A program made the translations under genes and the position numbers. The notes under the pieces are model-generated. The model did no database searches, had not been told where the DNA came from, and saw only the letters and a list, made by a program, of their open reading frames with translations. Shown piece after piece: positions 46,425 to 58,200 of a DNA stretch of 64,000 nt. Positions within the stretch are counted from its first letter, which is position 1; each line of letters starts with the position of its first letter. The stretch is from Ephemerocybe angulata (Eukaryota > Basidiomycota > Agaricomycetes > Agaricales > Psathyrellaceae). The stretch spans positions 1-64,000 of the forward strand of contig JAACJK010000018.1 in NCBI GenBank assembly GCA_013368325.1, read 5' to 3'.

Positions 46425-47753
46425 TCAGTCGCTTTCCTCATCCGTATCGTCATCTCGGGGGTCTCCTTCCCTATACGTCGGGTGGACATAGTCGTCTTCT
46501 ATGCCCATGCTGAAGACAGCACTGGCAAGCATACGCGAGTCCGGTTGGTCTTCACCACCAAGTTCAAAGCGGGGTGAGGACGAGGCGAAGGCGACCACCG
46601 AGCGAGGCTCCTGCTTGACGATGGATGGAGCAACATAGTCCCGACCTGGAGAGATCCCCTTCGATGGGTCACCAGGACAGGTCCTTCCAATGTGCTTGGT
46701 CCACCCGTAGTCGGTAGGTAACTTCCGGCACCTCCAGCATCCTCCGTTCTGCGAAATGAATTCGCGCTCAGCGTCGGTGAGTGGGGCAGGGACGGGGGAG
46801 GAGGAAGATCCCGGATTAAAGCTGGGGACGTAAGGCGGGGCCCCTGGGGCAGGGGTAGGGACAGCAGAGCGCTCTGAGCGTGTCGAAGGTCGTCCAGACC
46901 CATCGGCGAGGAGACTATCCCACTGCATGGACATGAGGGAGGCGAGATCGTCAAACGAGGTGCTCTCGAGGTTGAAGTCAGGGAGAGCCATTATGCGAAG
47001 GAGGAGTTGGGGATGGGAGTGGAAGAGGAGGTGGTACTTGTACGTCTTGCCATCGACTTCCTTCTCGGTGACCACGTTGCGAGCTTCAGCAAGTGCTGCT
47101 GCGTAATCGGCGAAGTGGGAGCGTCCCTGAGAGCACAAGTAAAACGTACGTAGGGAGATCATCTTCTGAGCCTTGGGGATGAACCTCTTCTCCAACTTCG
47201 ATACAAACAGCTCGTACGTCTCGAGCTTCAAACATTCTGCCCTGGATGCCGCCCACCACGCTGCTGTAGTCGGCTCATGGAGCTGGGTGCCGGCGATGCG
47301 GATCTTCATCTTCGGTTCAAGGGTAACAGCCTTATCAGGCTTGGAGTTGGTCGCCTCGTAGATGGCAAAGTTGTCCTCGACTTGAGCCAACCATAGCTTG
47401 AGCGACGTGCCGTTCAACGGCCCAGTAAACACGGGCGTGATCTTCGATGCCATAGTGGCGGTGGCGAGCGTGATCGATGATGATGTGCTGAGTGATCTCG
47501 GGGTAAGGGGATGAGAGGCAATGTACTCGGGTAAGGGGATGCGGCGGGGACGTTTGGATGATGCTGAAGGGGGTCCGTGATATGCGGGGATTTCGAAATC
47601 GGACTCGTCCGAGTCAGGGTCGTCCGAACGGGAATCGTCTCCAAGACCCTTGCGAGGGCGGCGGCGTAATGTGAGATCCTGCGCTACCAAAATGGGAAGT
47701 CCAAGAGAGCTAGCCGAGTGACGAGTGAAGCGAGGTGCGGGGGAGGCGTCCAC
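46425..47753 (-). CDS. Retrotransposon Gag capsid/nucleocapsid protein
   Basis: One uninterrupted frame of 442 residues. A disordered R/S/D-rich leader ends at ATATMASKITPVF. The capsid-like middle, FTGPLNGTSLKLWLAQVEDN through RFIPKAQKMISLRTFYLCSQ, has the pattern of Ty3/gypsy-type Gag in fungi. A proline-rich linker leads to one zinc knuckle, CWRCRKLPTDYGWTKHIGRT then C (C-x2-C-x11-H-x4-C, a long-spaced form seen in agaricomycete Gag). An acidic tail follows (DPRDDDTDEESD). It would package the element RNA into particles. The frame is fully open, which fits a young insertion. There is no downstream pol frame before the LTR. Confidence 0.85.
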   Translation of the reverse strand: MDASPAPRFTRHSASSLGLPILVAQDLTLRRRPRKGLGDDSRSDDPDSDESDFEIPAYHGPPSASSKRPRRIPLPEYIASHPLTPRSLSTSSSITLATATMASKITPVFTGPLNGTSLKLWLAQVEDNFAIYEATNSKPDKAVTLEPKMKIRIAGTQLHEPTTAAWWAASRAECLKLETYELFVSKLEKRFIPKAQKMISLRTFYLCSQGRSHFADYAAALAEARNVVTEKEVDGKTYKYHLLFHSHPQLLLRIMALPDFNLESTSFDDLASLMSMQWDSLLADGSGRPSTRSERSAVPTPAPGAPPYVPSFNPGSSSSPVPAPLTDAEREFISQNGGCWRCRKLPTDYGWTKHIGRTCPGDPSKGISPGRDYVAPSIVKQEPRSVVAFASSSPRFELGGEDQPDSRMLASAVFSMGIEDDYVHPTYREGDPRDDDTDEESD

Positions 47754-47828
47754 GGTGTCGATGGGAGCGCGATAAGACTGAATATGGCAAAAGAGCGAAA
47801 AAGGGAAAGGCCGATGTTAAAAAAAAAG

Positions 47829-48070
47829 TGTAAGCCCGCCGTCAATTGGGCACACTGAGGTCGCACGAGTAACAGGACCAAGGGGTAGTCGTTAGAGCAG
47901 AACGGGTACTACGAGTTTACAGGGGGCAGAGCATGATTGCTCTGGGTATACTACGCGTGGCTACGATGTGGTACTGTACAGTTTATGGGAGCAATGTAAA
48001 AGCATCAACTCCGAAAGCAAAAGGTCGGAACACGAACGGGCCGCGTGGTAAGCTGGGCGCCAGCCTTACA
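47829..48070 (-). repeat. Long terminal repeat (5' with respect to gag)
   Basis: 242 bp, matching 46000-46241. It should carry the promoter for the gag transcript. Confidence 0.92.
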
Positions 48071-49183
48071 TTAGAGTCGTTCAGCGTCAACGATTCGACG
48101 TGGATCGCGGCCAATTGTATCTTCGCCAACCCAGGCCCGATACCCAGCTTGAGAAAACTGACCTGGACCATCCCCGACCAGCGCGACCTGGACACCCTGT
48201 TGTACGTTCTCCGCAAGTGTGGCGCGTCGCTAAAAGAACTGGACCTCAGCTTCCAGCTTCCTTTTGTAGATCCCAATTTAAACCGTAAGTATACCCGTTC
48301 GCTGCACGGTATTCAACGAATCATGCAGGCTAATAAGATCCTTTACCCATTATGTGCTGAAAGATATGATTAATGCCCTGCACATTGGCGCCGGCATGGT
48401 CGACCTTCCTCAGCTGCAACTCATGTCCCTGTCATCCGAGACCCTCCTCAGCGAAATCGATTTTGACACCACCGCCGGCCTGGGGAGCCACCTGCGCCTC
48501 TTCGTCGCCATCCTGCGAACGCAGCGTCTCCTCCCCGTGCTCAAGCTCACCATCAAACTGTGGAACCCAGAATTCATGACCGGTACCAGAGCCTCACAGA
48601 TCCTGCGGGACCGAGCGGACTGGAAGGCATTGGACGCGCACCTGATCTCCGCGCACCCGGCGCCGCTGTTCACCAAGCTTTATTTCACCGTCATATGGTT
48701 GGGTGCGGGGTCAATCAACACGCTGTCCCCCTCCCAGGTCGAGAAGAGAGATGCATTTAGTCAGCAGCTGCTGCAAGAAACATATGAGCTCCTGTCCGAA
48801 AGTTACAGGGCAAACAAGTTTACGGTTTCCATGGAGCAATTCGCCTTATCCCGGAGTGGCGTACACAGGAATCCCCAATCTTGAATCCCATCCATTTTCC
48901 TATTTACTCAGCTACCCGGGTCTGACCACTATTCGGGGGTTCTGCGCACAGTTGAATGGCGTCCTCGGCAGAACTCACTCTCTATTATCGAACGATTGTT
49001 GGCTACCCTACCTTTCCCTGCTTCTGGAAGTCACGCTTCTATACCTGTGCATTGCTGGCAATTATTTGCGCGGATTACTTCTGCAAGGCTCTTGTTCTGT
49101 ACAGCTCTACGTCTACACTTCTCGAAAGTTGAAACAGAGCTCGCGCGGGCGCTTCACGTCGAACCATCAACCAGTTGCCACTG

Positions 49184-50575
49184 ATGACACACAACAGCGC
49201 GGCCGTTAAGCCCAAGGGCCCAGCACAACCTAAATCCTTCAACCTAGAGGTAGATTTGGTAGATATGAAGGGAAAGGTCGTCATTGTCACTGGAGGGAAG
49301 TGAGTAGCATCTGCTTTGCAAAGTCTGAGTCAGATATTTATCTGGCTTATCGCAGCAAAGGCATTGGCTTCGAAGCAGTCAGACACCTTCTCCGTGCGGG
49401 GACCGCGAAAGTATACCTCGGTGCGCGCAGCGAGGAGAGAGCTCGAGAGGCCATTAAGGCGCTGCACGACGAGGGCTTTGGGCAAGGGGGGAAGTCTGAA
49501 GTCATCTGGCTGAAACTCGATTTGAGCGATCCAAGGGAGGTCAAGAAAGCTGCAGAGGCGTTCCTGGAGAAGGAAGGAAGGTTGGATGTTCTGAGTAAGT
49601 GCTATTCTCGCTCGCACTTCTGATCAGGGAGCCTTATATTCACCTGCATAGTCAACAACGCGGCAGAGTGAGTGGTATAAAAAGCAACCCTATGCTCATT
49701 AGATGTCCATTTCTAACACTAGCGCAGCCTGTCATCTTCCGATATTGGGAAGGATGGCATTTCGTCCAGGCACATTGTGAAGTTGGTTTTTCCTTTGGAA
49801 ATGCCCGGACTACGCAAGGCTGATTCAGCCAACACTTCACAGTTACATTAGTCCTTATGTTCTCACTCAAACGCTTCTCCCACTTCTGAAGAAGGCTGCA
49901 CAAGAAGCTCAGTCTGATGTTCGGATTGTCAACGTACGTAAGTCTCTATAGCTTGGACGGAAATGTGTATACTCACGCCTTATTATCGGACCTTTCTGAG
50001 CAGGTAGTATCTAACCTCTATGCAATCGTGCCGACGCCTGTGAAGTTTAACAAGCCCGAAGATTTCAACATTAGGTACCCGTACCGTCCATTCCCAAACG
50101 CCCATCGATATGGTACGTATATCACTTGGCTTCTTTATCCAAGGAAGATATCCTTATTTTTTTGGTATGGTCAGGGCATACGAAACTTGCCATGATTCTC
50201 TGGTCCCGCCAACTTCAATCGCAACTCGTTGCATCCGAATCCCTCCCAAATGGCATAACAGTCCTCACACTCCACCCAGGTGCCGTCGACACATTCTCAA
50301 ATCGCGCACCACCTATTCTTAGAGGCCTCGCAAAGTACGCCGTCAGCCTTTTTGCAGTAGAACCGGAAATGGGGGCGTACACGTCCGTGTTTGCGGCTGC
50401 CTCTAAGAAGATTCGAGAAGAGCATGAAATGTACCAGGTGGATGGAGGCGTCTATCTTGTCAGCAAGCCAGTTCCAGGAACCAGGGATGAGCTGAATGCG
50501 AATGCCAAAGACGATAAGTTGAAGGAGAATTTGATCAAGATTACGGAGGAGTTCTTGAAGAGGATTGGCTTGTGA
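49184..50575 (+). CDS. Short-chain dehydrogenase/reductase
   Basis: NAD(P)-dependent oxidoreductase of the SDR family; substrate unknown. Start MTHNSAAVKPKGPAQPK at 49184. Exons 49184-49299, 49356-49594 and 49652-49667 give VVIVTGGNKGIGFEAVRHLL (TGxxxGxG cofactor motif) and LINNAA (NNAG-type motif). Later exons give TQTLLPLLKKAAQEAQSDVR then IVN, and YGHTKLAMILWSRQLQSQLV with the YxxxK catalytic pair. LHPGAVDTFSNRAPP and a long C-terminal tail, KLKENLIKITEEFLKRIGL, finish the protein. The join between 49728 and about 49860 is hard to make with standard splice sites and may include a small deletion, so activity of this copy is uncertain. A scrambled second copy lies at 53.7-54.2 kb. Confidence 0.8.
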
Positions 50576-51221
50576 CCTCACCGGTGTCCCTGTGTTCGTC
50601 CTAGTTAGGCTCAGCACGCATTTGAGCAGAAATGCTACTATATGAAACCATATGGCCACTTTGCGATATTTCGGCTCCCGTTTGGATACTAGCTAGGCAA
50701 ACCTCTATAAGCCTCGGGTAGTCACGACCCCCATGTCTTCATGGTCATCTCGTGGTCCAATTGTGCAATTTGCTTAAGTGACACTATCTGGGATGTTGCT
50801 TCACAAAGTGGAAATGTGCCATATTACTCAGGTAGTATAACGCCACGGTGTAAGGTCCTGGCTGTGGGCTAGTCTGGTCAGGCCAAGCCCCTTTAAATCT
50901 GGAATAAGCGCCGAGATAACTCTAGCGCCCAGCACCATGTGGAGCGCACGTGGTTTCGATCACAAATCCGAAAGGGATCCATTGATTCGGTTATTTATTT
51001 CGAGTCATTCTCTCGTACAACTTCCATCCATTTCCCCAACATACCCTAGGGGCGTATCCTTCTACTCTTAATCCTATCAAGAAGGATTGGCTCGCAATCA
51101 GCTGAAGGAATTCAATCAGCGGACAAACGAGAAGCAACCGGTCCAGTGATCTGACGGCGGACGCGGAATATACTTTACACAGCTCAATCCTTCACTAACT
51201 CGACCTCCCATCTTCTACGCC
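50576..51221. promoter_or_regulatory. Upstream region of the aspartokinase gene
   Basis: No gene is seen. TAAGCGCC occurs at 50905-50912, 317 bases before the aspartokinase ATG, the only box of this type before a gene outside the F-box and unknown-gene group. Confidence 0.35.
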
Positions 51222-53448
51222 ATGGCCACTACTCCTGAGCTCACTGCAAGCGAAACTGAGACTCAAACCCCCTCGAGCCCGTCGTCAATAGGGTCGTACT
51301 CGCCGCCTAGAACGCCTCCAAACCTCCACCAGAACTCGATTGATCCTTCTGCAAAATGGCTGGTGCAGAAGTACGGTGGGACGAGTGTTGGGAAGTTTGC
51401 AGTCAAGATCGCGAGGGATATCGTTTCGTGAGTATACAGCGATCGTCATTCCTCTTATCGAGCTAAATTTTTCTCGTCACTACAAGCAACTACCTCGACG
51501 ACCATAAACTTGCGATCGTGTGCTCCGCGCGATCAGGTTCTACCAAGGCTTTGGGAACCACCTCTCTTCTAATCAAGGCCTCTGCAGAGGCTCTCCAGCG
51601 CCAACCAAAGGCCTCCTCCAAATCCTCGTCGGGCACGAACAAGGCGTTGAACGGTATCGAGACCCCTGCGACGCCAGGGACCGGCGCCAATACTCCGATA
51701 CATTACCGAGGATTGTTCGGCCGAACGTACGGCTACGGCTCCGATGGTTCTCAGTCCCCGCCAACAGCTCCCCGGAGTCGGTCGTCGAGCTCTTCCTCGC
51801 CCAAGGGCAACGGGTCGGGTCTCTTCGGATTCACTCCTATCAATGGGAGCAGCGGAAAGCAACAGGCGCTGCCGGCGTTCCACTCGACTGTCGATGTCAT
51901 CAAGGAGGAGCACTTCAAGGCTGCGAGAGCATCCATCGAGGACCCTGAGATCCTCGCAGAGTTGGAGGAGGAGATTGATAGGGATTGTGAATGGTTGAGG
52001 AGTTTCCTGTACGCCGCGAAGGTGAGTCGGTCTCGAAACCCCATGCTTCGCAGTGGCTGACAAGATTGTGTGGTTAGATCATCGACGAAATCTCGCTTCG
52101 CTCGAAGGATAACATTATTGGTCTCGGCGAAAAGCTGGCGTGCAAGCTCATGGCTGCCATCCTTCGAGACCAAGGTATCGACGCAGAGTATGTTTCGCTG
52201 GACGACATCCTCCCCGAGTCTCTCGCGACGGACGACTTCGAAACCACCGCCGACAAGGCCCTTGGCCAAGACTTCTACGACACAGTGGCCAAAGCCATCG
52301 CAGAACGTATAGAGCAATGCGGCCGTCGTGTACCCGTCGTGACTGGCTTCTTCGGCCCAGTACCAGGCTCCCTCCTTTCTCAAATCGGACGTGGCTACAC
52401 TGACCTCTGCTCTGCCCTTCTCGCTGCTGGTCTCGAGGCGTCCGAACTCCAGATCTGGAAGGAAGTGGACGGTATTTTCACAGCAGACCCGAGGAAGGTC
52501 CCCACCGCCCGACTCATCCCAGTCATCAGCCCCGACGAAGCAGCCGAGCTGACCTACTATGGCAGCGAAGTCGTACACCCCTTCGTCATGGAGCAAGCCA
52601 TTCGGAGGAAGATCCCCATCCGCATCAAGAACGTCGAGAACCCCACGGGCGGAGGAACCGTCATCAGCCCCGACCCCGACGTAGAGCCCGACCACTCCGC
52701 TTCGCTCATCGACCCGCTGCATCTCGGAAAGGCCGACGCATCTGTTACCGTCACCGATACCCACACCACCACAGTGACGGCGACGCAGAAGGGTCACACG
52801 TCCTCCATGTCGTCATCCACCTCCTCCTCGTCCGCCCTCCTCTCCGCGGCAGCGGCCTCGTCGAACCCCTACTCCTTCTCAGACGACCCGAACAGGCGCA
52901 GACTCCCCACCGCGGTCACGATCAAGGAGAACATCATGGTTATCAACGTGCACTCGAACCGCAAGAGCGTCTCGCACGGTTTCCTCGCAGGTATCTTTGG
53001 AACGCTCGACCGCTTCGGCGTCGTCGTTGACCTCATCGCGACGTCCGAGGTGCACGTTACGATGGCTATCGCGGACGCGCTGAGCAAGCGCGTCGTGGAC
53101 CGGCTCCTGAACGAGCTGCGGCGCTCCGGCACTGTCTCTGTGCACAGGGACATGACTATCCTCTCCCTCGTCGGAAAGCAGATGCGCAACATGGTTGGAA
53201 TCTCCGGGAAGATGTTCACGACGCTTGCGGACGGGAATGTGAACATTGAGATGATCAGCCAGGGCGCCAGTGAGATTAACATTTCGTGTGTTATTGACGC
53301 GAGGGACGCTATCAAGGCTTTGAACTTGATTCACCAGAGCTGTCTGATGATCAAGCCTGAGGGTACGAGAGGTAGAGGTGAGTTGAATCTTCTTCTTACC
53401 CTTCAGCCTTGTACTGATGAACCTGCAGTTGGCCCTTGGTTATTCTAA
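51222..53448 (+). CDS. HOM3: Aspartate kinase
   Basis: Exons 51222-51427, 51487-52021, 52078-53377 and 53429-53448 join in phase into 686 residues. It phosphorylates aspartate, the first step towards threonine, methionine and homoserine. The N-terminal kinase signature KYGGTSVGKFA is present, with VCSARSGSTKALGTTSLLIK, GFFGPVPGSLLSQIGRGYTD and LQIWKEVDGIFTADPRKVPT following. YYGSEVVHPFVMEQAIRRKI closes the catalytic domain. Two ACT regulatory domains follow (IMVINVHSNRKSVSHGFLAG and MTILSLVGKQMRNMVGISGK), with NIEMISQGASEINISCVID, as needed for feedback inhibition. Two serine-rich inserts, about residues 85-150 and 440-480, enlarge it over the yeast enzyme. The last exon codes only for VGPWLF. 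Confidence 0.96.
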
Positions 53449-53689
53449 GTGGATCAGTCAAAACGGAATTCATGTATCAAAAATATCGTCGATATACCAC
53501 CATAGAGCTGTACCTTCTATCTGACATTGCCTTATCATACACATACCGGCGGGAAAGCCAAGCGGTGAACACCGAAAGGAACCAGGGCAACACCCACAAG
53601 TTACAGCCCAATGTCCTTCAAGGATTTTTCCGTGATCTGTATCAGCTCCTCCTTCAACGGCCCATCCTTCGCCGTCGCCGTAGGGGCAC

Positions 53690-54242
53690 ACAGTGTTCAC
53701 TGCGGAGGCGAAGCAGATGCAGGACGAGAGCGGTACCAGGCAGATGGAGGGGTGTATTTGACGGATCGGCCGGTGGCAGGGACGAGGGTGGAGATTGGGC
53801 CTAACTCAGGCTTCCACGCAACCAAGCTCATAAGGAACCTTACAAATCCTTAAAGGTACGACGGTGCTTGGCTCGAGAAAGTGTCGACCGTGCCTGGGTG
53901 GAGGGAGATGGCCGTGATGATTCCGTTTGGTGGCGAGTCGGAGGCGGCTAGCTGAGATTGGAGGTGGCGCGACCAGAGGACCATTACGAGCTTCGAGTTG
54001 CCTGTCGGATGTCGGAGCGTCAGTGGGTTTGGTTGGGGCCGTGAACGCGTGAACTGTTACGCATGAATGAACAGGTGCCTGACCGTGGCAAAGCCTATGC
54101 GGCGACTACATTCAAAGGGCTCGTTAGATACGGGGCAAAATTGGCTTGGCTGCAGTGACAAGCACATCCCCTCCAACTCAACAAGGTCCTTCTCCACATC
54201 AAACGCGGTATTGACAACCGTAGGTTTCAACGTCCCCGCCAT
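53690..54242. pseudogene. Scrambled relic of a second short-chain dehydrogenase
   Basis: Pieces of an SDR similar to the 49184 gene lie in both orientations. On the minus strand, 54242-54060 resembles its N-terminus (DVEKDLVELEG; RRIGFATVRHLF) and about 54000-53868 encodes KLVMVLWSRHLQSQLAASDS then PNGIITAISLHPGTVDTFS. On the plus strand, about 53725-53810 encodes RYQADGGVYLTDRPVAGTRV, the C-terminal part. The C-terminal segment has therefore been inverted relative to the rest, and the NAD-binding glycine motif and the YxxxK segment are missing or broken. Confidence 0.75.
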
Positions 54243-55268
54243 ATGGTCTGAATCTGCAACGCACCGTGGTGGGATACACGAGTCGGTAAAATGTAAGTAA
54301 GTATACGCGATCGTAGGCCTTCCTTGGAAGTACTTGGAATCCGAGTTTTCTTACCCTCATTCATATGCCCTTGCCACCAATGCACCATGAGGCAAAAGCA
54401 AGCTCAAGCTCCTTGAAACAAGCCTCCGGCGCTAAACAATCGACGGTCTTACGAAAACGCCAAGGTTAACCTTCTCCCCGAGGGCCGAGAACCACCGTAT
54501 GTATTCATTCCCTCCACGCGATTGTTACCTTCAAGGATACCGACCCTTCGTCGTCTCCAGAAGGAGCTCGTCTTCCCGCAGAGTGATTTCCCCCCTCAAG
54601 ATAGCAGGGGTCGGAGGAATCGCACATGCGGCAGCACCCTATCCGGATCCCTAAAAGTCCAACAAAAAACACGTATAACATTCGAAAGCGTGTACAAAAA
54701 CAGACAGAACATGACCAGAAAGCGAATCCGAAAACCGTACTGTAAAAACATAGGTACTTATTCATTAACTAACAACAGACGACGTAGAACGCGAAATAAG
54801 AGTGGTATGAGTAATTTTGAACAAGACTTTTTGCTTGAGTTGATTTGATCTATGGATATGAAACTGAAGAGGAGAAGGAGGAGGAGGAGAAAGGAAGAAT
54901 GAAAGCGAGCTTGGACAGACATGTACACCAAAACCAGGGTAACTAAACCGACGAGCGAACGGGAAATGGAGAGAAAGACATGAACCCATGCAGCAGGGAG
55001 CAAGCATGAGAAAGCGGGGCATAAAGGTCATGAGAGGATGAAGAAACAGAATCCGAAGAAAAGAGAACGAGAACAGCGAAACGGAAAGAAGAGACCGAGA
55101 AAGCAGAACAGGGCATCGAAAACGAGAAAGAAAACGAAAACACGGCAGAGCGAATGGACAAACAGACGGGCATCTCAAAACACGAAAACTTGTGGCAAAA
55201 CAGCGGGACATTTCTCCTCCCCCTCCCTCTTCCATTTTCTTCCTCCTCTCTCCACGCTTCATTCCCAA
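54243..55268. other. Intergenic stretch without genes
   Basis: No supported gene. The A/G-rich right half (about 54640-55200) is the probable 3' untranslated region of the minus-strand gene that ends at 55269; frames running through it have highly biased composition. Confidence 0.45.
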
Positions 55269-58200
55269 CTACAACCCAGCCAACCTCTGCGCAAGCGCCT
55301 TCACAAGATCAGCCTCAACCCCAAACTCCCTCGCAAGATCCACAAACGACGGCGTCACCCCACCAAGCCCCACACCCACACCCTCCCCACGCACACCCAC
55401 GCCGACACACTCCCCCCTCCCAAAATCAACAGGCGTCCTAACCTCCCCCTCACTCACACCCCCATCCGATCCTCCCTCAAATCCAAACATCCCCTCTCCA
55501 CCCTCCGCCTCCGCCTCCCTCTCAACTTCAGGCACATCAACACCCACCTCCTCCAACACCTCCCTAAACCTCCTGGCCTGCTCAGCAGTAAAGACTACCG
55601 CACGCACATCAGCATTTACCCAAAAGTAGGAAGAGCAAGAAGAAAACGCACCTCGGCATCCCAGAGCAGCCTCCGCAAGCTCACACACAAGCTCACCCCT
55701 ATGCTCATCCTCAAACTTGCCCCCCTTCCTCGCCCTCTCAACACGCGCAACAAGCTCCCTAATCCCCACACACGCAAGATCTACACACCAAAACATCATC
55801 ATTAGCACAGGTTCACATATAACCCCAAGTCCACGCCGACGACGTACCAAACAACTTATCCCGCACCCCACCAGCCCAAAACGCCCGACTCTCATTATCT
55901 CCAGGGAACTTGGACAACAAGCTCACAAGCGAATGGAACGGCAACACAGGAACCTTCAAGAAATGCGACTACAACAACCAAGTCAACATCACCCCACCTC
56001 GTTTCAAACAAGTGAAAAGAACGTACGTCGGGAGACTGGATAAGATGCCTAAGCGAGTTAACCTCGCCCTCAGACAACAAACCACCCTCAAATCCCCTCC
56101 CCTCTCCAACCACAACCGGCCTCGAACCCTCAAACCTCCCCCTCCAATGCGGGAACAACTACACAAAACCACAATCAGCCATCCATCACCTACTCCAAAA
56201 CCAAAAGATAAAAACCAGAAGAAAGAAAAACGTACATTAGCCATCAACTCCTCCTGACAACTCCTCGTAACAGTAACACCTCTCGCCCTCTTCCCCCTCC
56301 CGAGCACACTCCCCCTCTCCCTCCTCCCCCCAACCCCGCCCGTCTCCCCCCTCAAAATCGCCCCCGCAACACCCACATCCCCCACCTCCACATACGCATG
56401 ACTCATCGTCTTCCCCTTCCCATCCAACAGCACATGCACCCTCTCCACAGGCTGCTGCAACCACACCGCAATCTGCCTGGGCGTAATATCCTACACCATC
56501 CCAATATCCATCAGCACACAATCGAACACGCGTTATAGATAGAAAAAACTTACCCAAGGCACATTATCAATCCTCAAAACCGCATTCTGCACAGGGCGCT
56601 GCACCTCCAACCGAGGCGTACTAGCCCTAACCTCCTCAAAATCAAACTCAAACGCCCCCTCCAACATCCCCTCCTCCCCAAACACCCCCTTCCCTCCCTC
56701 TCCCTCCTCCTTCTCTCCACTCTCTCGCTTCACCCCGCCCTCCACTCCACCAACCTTCCTCGCAACACTAACCAACCTAAAATCCGCAACCTTCCTCGCA
56801 CACACCGCACACTGCATATCCTTCTCCCCCACAATATTCAACGCACTCGTCAAACACCCCGAACACAGCGGGTGCCCGCACGGCTGCAACACCGCCAGAC
56901 TCGCGGGGTGCGACGCCAGACACACCGAGCAGTCCGTCGGGCTGTCCGCAGGCGGCGCACCAGGGGACATAGCAGAGGCGACGGAAGTGGTGGCAGACGC
57001 GGGAGAGGGAGTGGGCATAGCAGGGACGGGCATAGCAAGAGCAGGGACGGGCATCGCAAGAGCAGGCGCAGGCATCGCAATGGGCATCGCAGGCGCAAAC
57101 GGGTTCAACCCCGGCGGCATAGGCCTATACGCCCTCGCAGGAGGGGGAAGAACGTGCTGCTGATGCTGATGCTGCATCGGCGGCGGCTGAGGCAACGGCA
57201 CAAACGCCGGCTTGGGCATATAGCCTTGCCCGAACATCGAATCGTTAAACTGCCCGGCCGAGGGATAGGTGGTAAAGTTCATCGTCGTCGCCTGCGTGGC
57301 AGTAGAGTGGAAGTGGTGCTCCGCGCTCTCCGAGATCGTGTTCAGGACGTGTCCTCCGCCATATCCCGATGGCGCGTCGAAGAAGGGGTCGGAGAACCCG
57401 TTCGCGGTGTTGTTGTTGTACGAGGAGAAGGGGGATCTGGAGTTCGAGTTCGAGTTGTTGTTGGAGTTCGCGTCCCGCCCGGAAGAAGAGTAGCCAAAGA
57501 TATTGGCGGTATGGCTCTGCAAGTCCAGCGAGAACGATTCATCATACAGATCATCCGCATTCTGCGTCTCGTTCCCGTTTTCGTATTCATAGTCGTGCTC
57601 GTTGATATTGAACAGATCAAGCGAGGCGTCGTGGTTCAGGTTATAGTTCATGCTCGTGCTCCCCCTCGGGACGTTGTTCGACAACATCGGGACCTAAGCA
57701 AGTCAAACCAAGTCAGTCAAAGTATCCCGGAAGCGCGATGGTGATCATAAGCATTTGAAACGACACGCACCGCACCAAAAGGCTCCCGCCTACGCGGCTG
57801 CGCAGGCTCCGTCCTGCTCCCCTTCAGCTTCAACTCACTCTCCAGCGCACGATTCGGCGGCGGCGTCGACATGATGTTGCTGCTCACAGCTCCCAGCGCC
57901 TTGCGCGTGCGCACAGGAGAGCACATCGACATATTCATATTAGACGACATCATCAGGGGCATCGTCGCGTTCGCCCTGCGCGCGGCGATGGGCGAGACGT
58001 CCGGGGCCTGGTTCTCGATCATGGAGGAGTGCGAGTGCGAGTGCGAGTGGGCACGCGGGCGGGCGGGTGTGGAGGTGCTTTGGCTTTGGGCGCGGCGGTG
58101 GTAGGACATGAAAGGCGGGGGGAGGAGGGCTGGATAGATCAATATCAGCATGTGGATGGATCAGATTATGTTGGGATGGAGGGTGGTTGTGAAAGGAGAC

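Larger units (their letters stand above)
46000..48070 (-). mobile_element. Gag-only LTR retrotransposon, 2.07 kb
   Basis: Two 242-bp direct repeats that look identical by eye bound the element. They begin TGTAAG and end CTTACA. The target duplication is TTAGA. The only gene inside is a gag on the minus strand. A purine tract GGGTGGGGAGGGG (minus strand, 46242-46254) abuts the left LTR, as expected for the polypurine tract if that is the 3' LTR. No tRNA-type primer-binding site is evident after the other LTR, where the minus strand reads C followed by a T run. Protease, reverse transcriptase, RNase H and integrase are absent, so it must have moved with enzymes supplied in trans. Confidence 0.92.
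45392..48884 (+). pseudogene. F-box-like gene, cluster member 5, broken by an LTR retrotransposon
   Basis: The 5' part (45392-45999) starts STLPLELIYLCIKASSDSFA with LRQLSLVSKECASETRKYVF, as in the paralogs. At 46000 it is interrupted by a 2,071-bp retrotransposon. Coding resumes after the 5-bp duplicate TTAGA (45995-45999 and 48071-48075) with ESFSVNDSTWIAANCIFANP. A second exon starts at 48364 (NALHIGAGMVDLPQLQ), aligned with the post-intron domain of the paralogs, and stops at 48884. Without the insertion the three pieces (45392-45999, 48076-48284, 48364-48884) form one frame of 445 residues. No other lesion is seen, so the disruption is recent. As it stands translation enters the LTR and stops near 46066. 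Confidence 0.88.

Noticed and set aside
46104..46577. Frame beginning in the LTR
   Set aside because: The identical start recurs in the other LTR at 47933; it reflects repeat sequence and the antisense of gag.
51751..52797. 348-codon minus-strand frame opposite aspartokinase
   Set aside because: It lies wholly within conserved aspartokinase exons and has no features of its own.
55038..55805. 255-codon plus-strand frame rich in K, T and P
   Set aside because: It covers the 3' end and 3' untranslated region of the minus-strand RING/RRM gene and has strongly biased composition.
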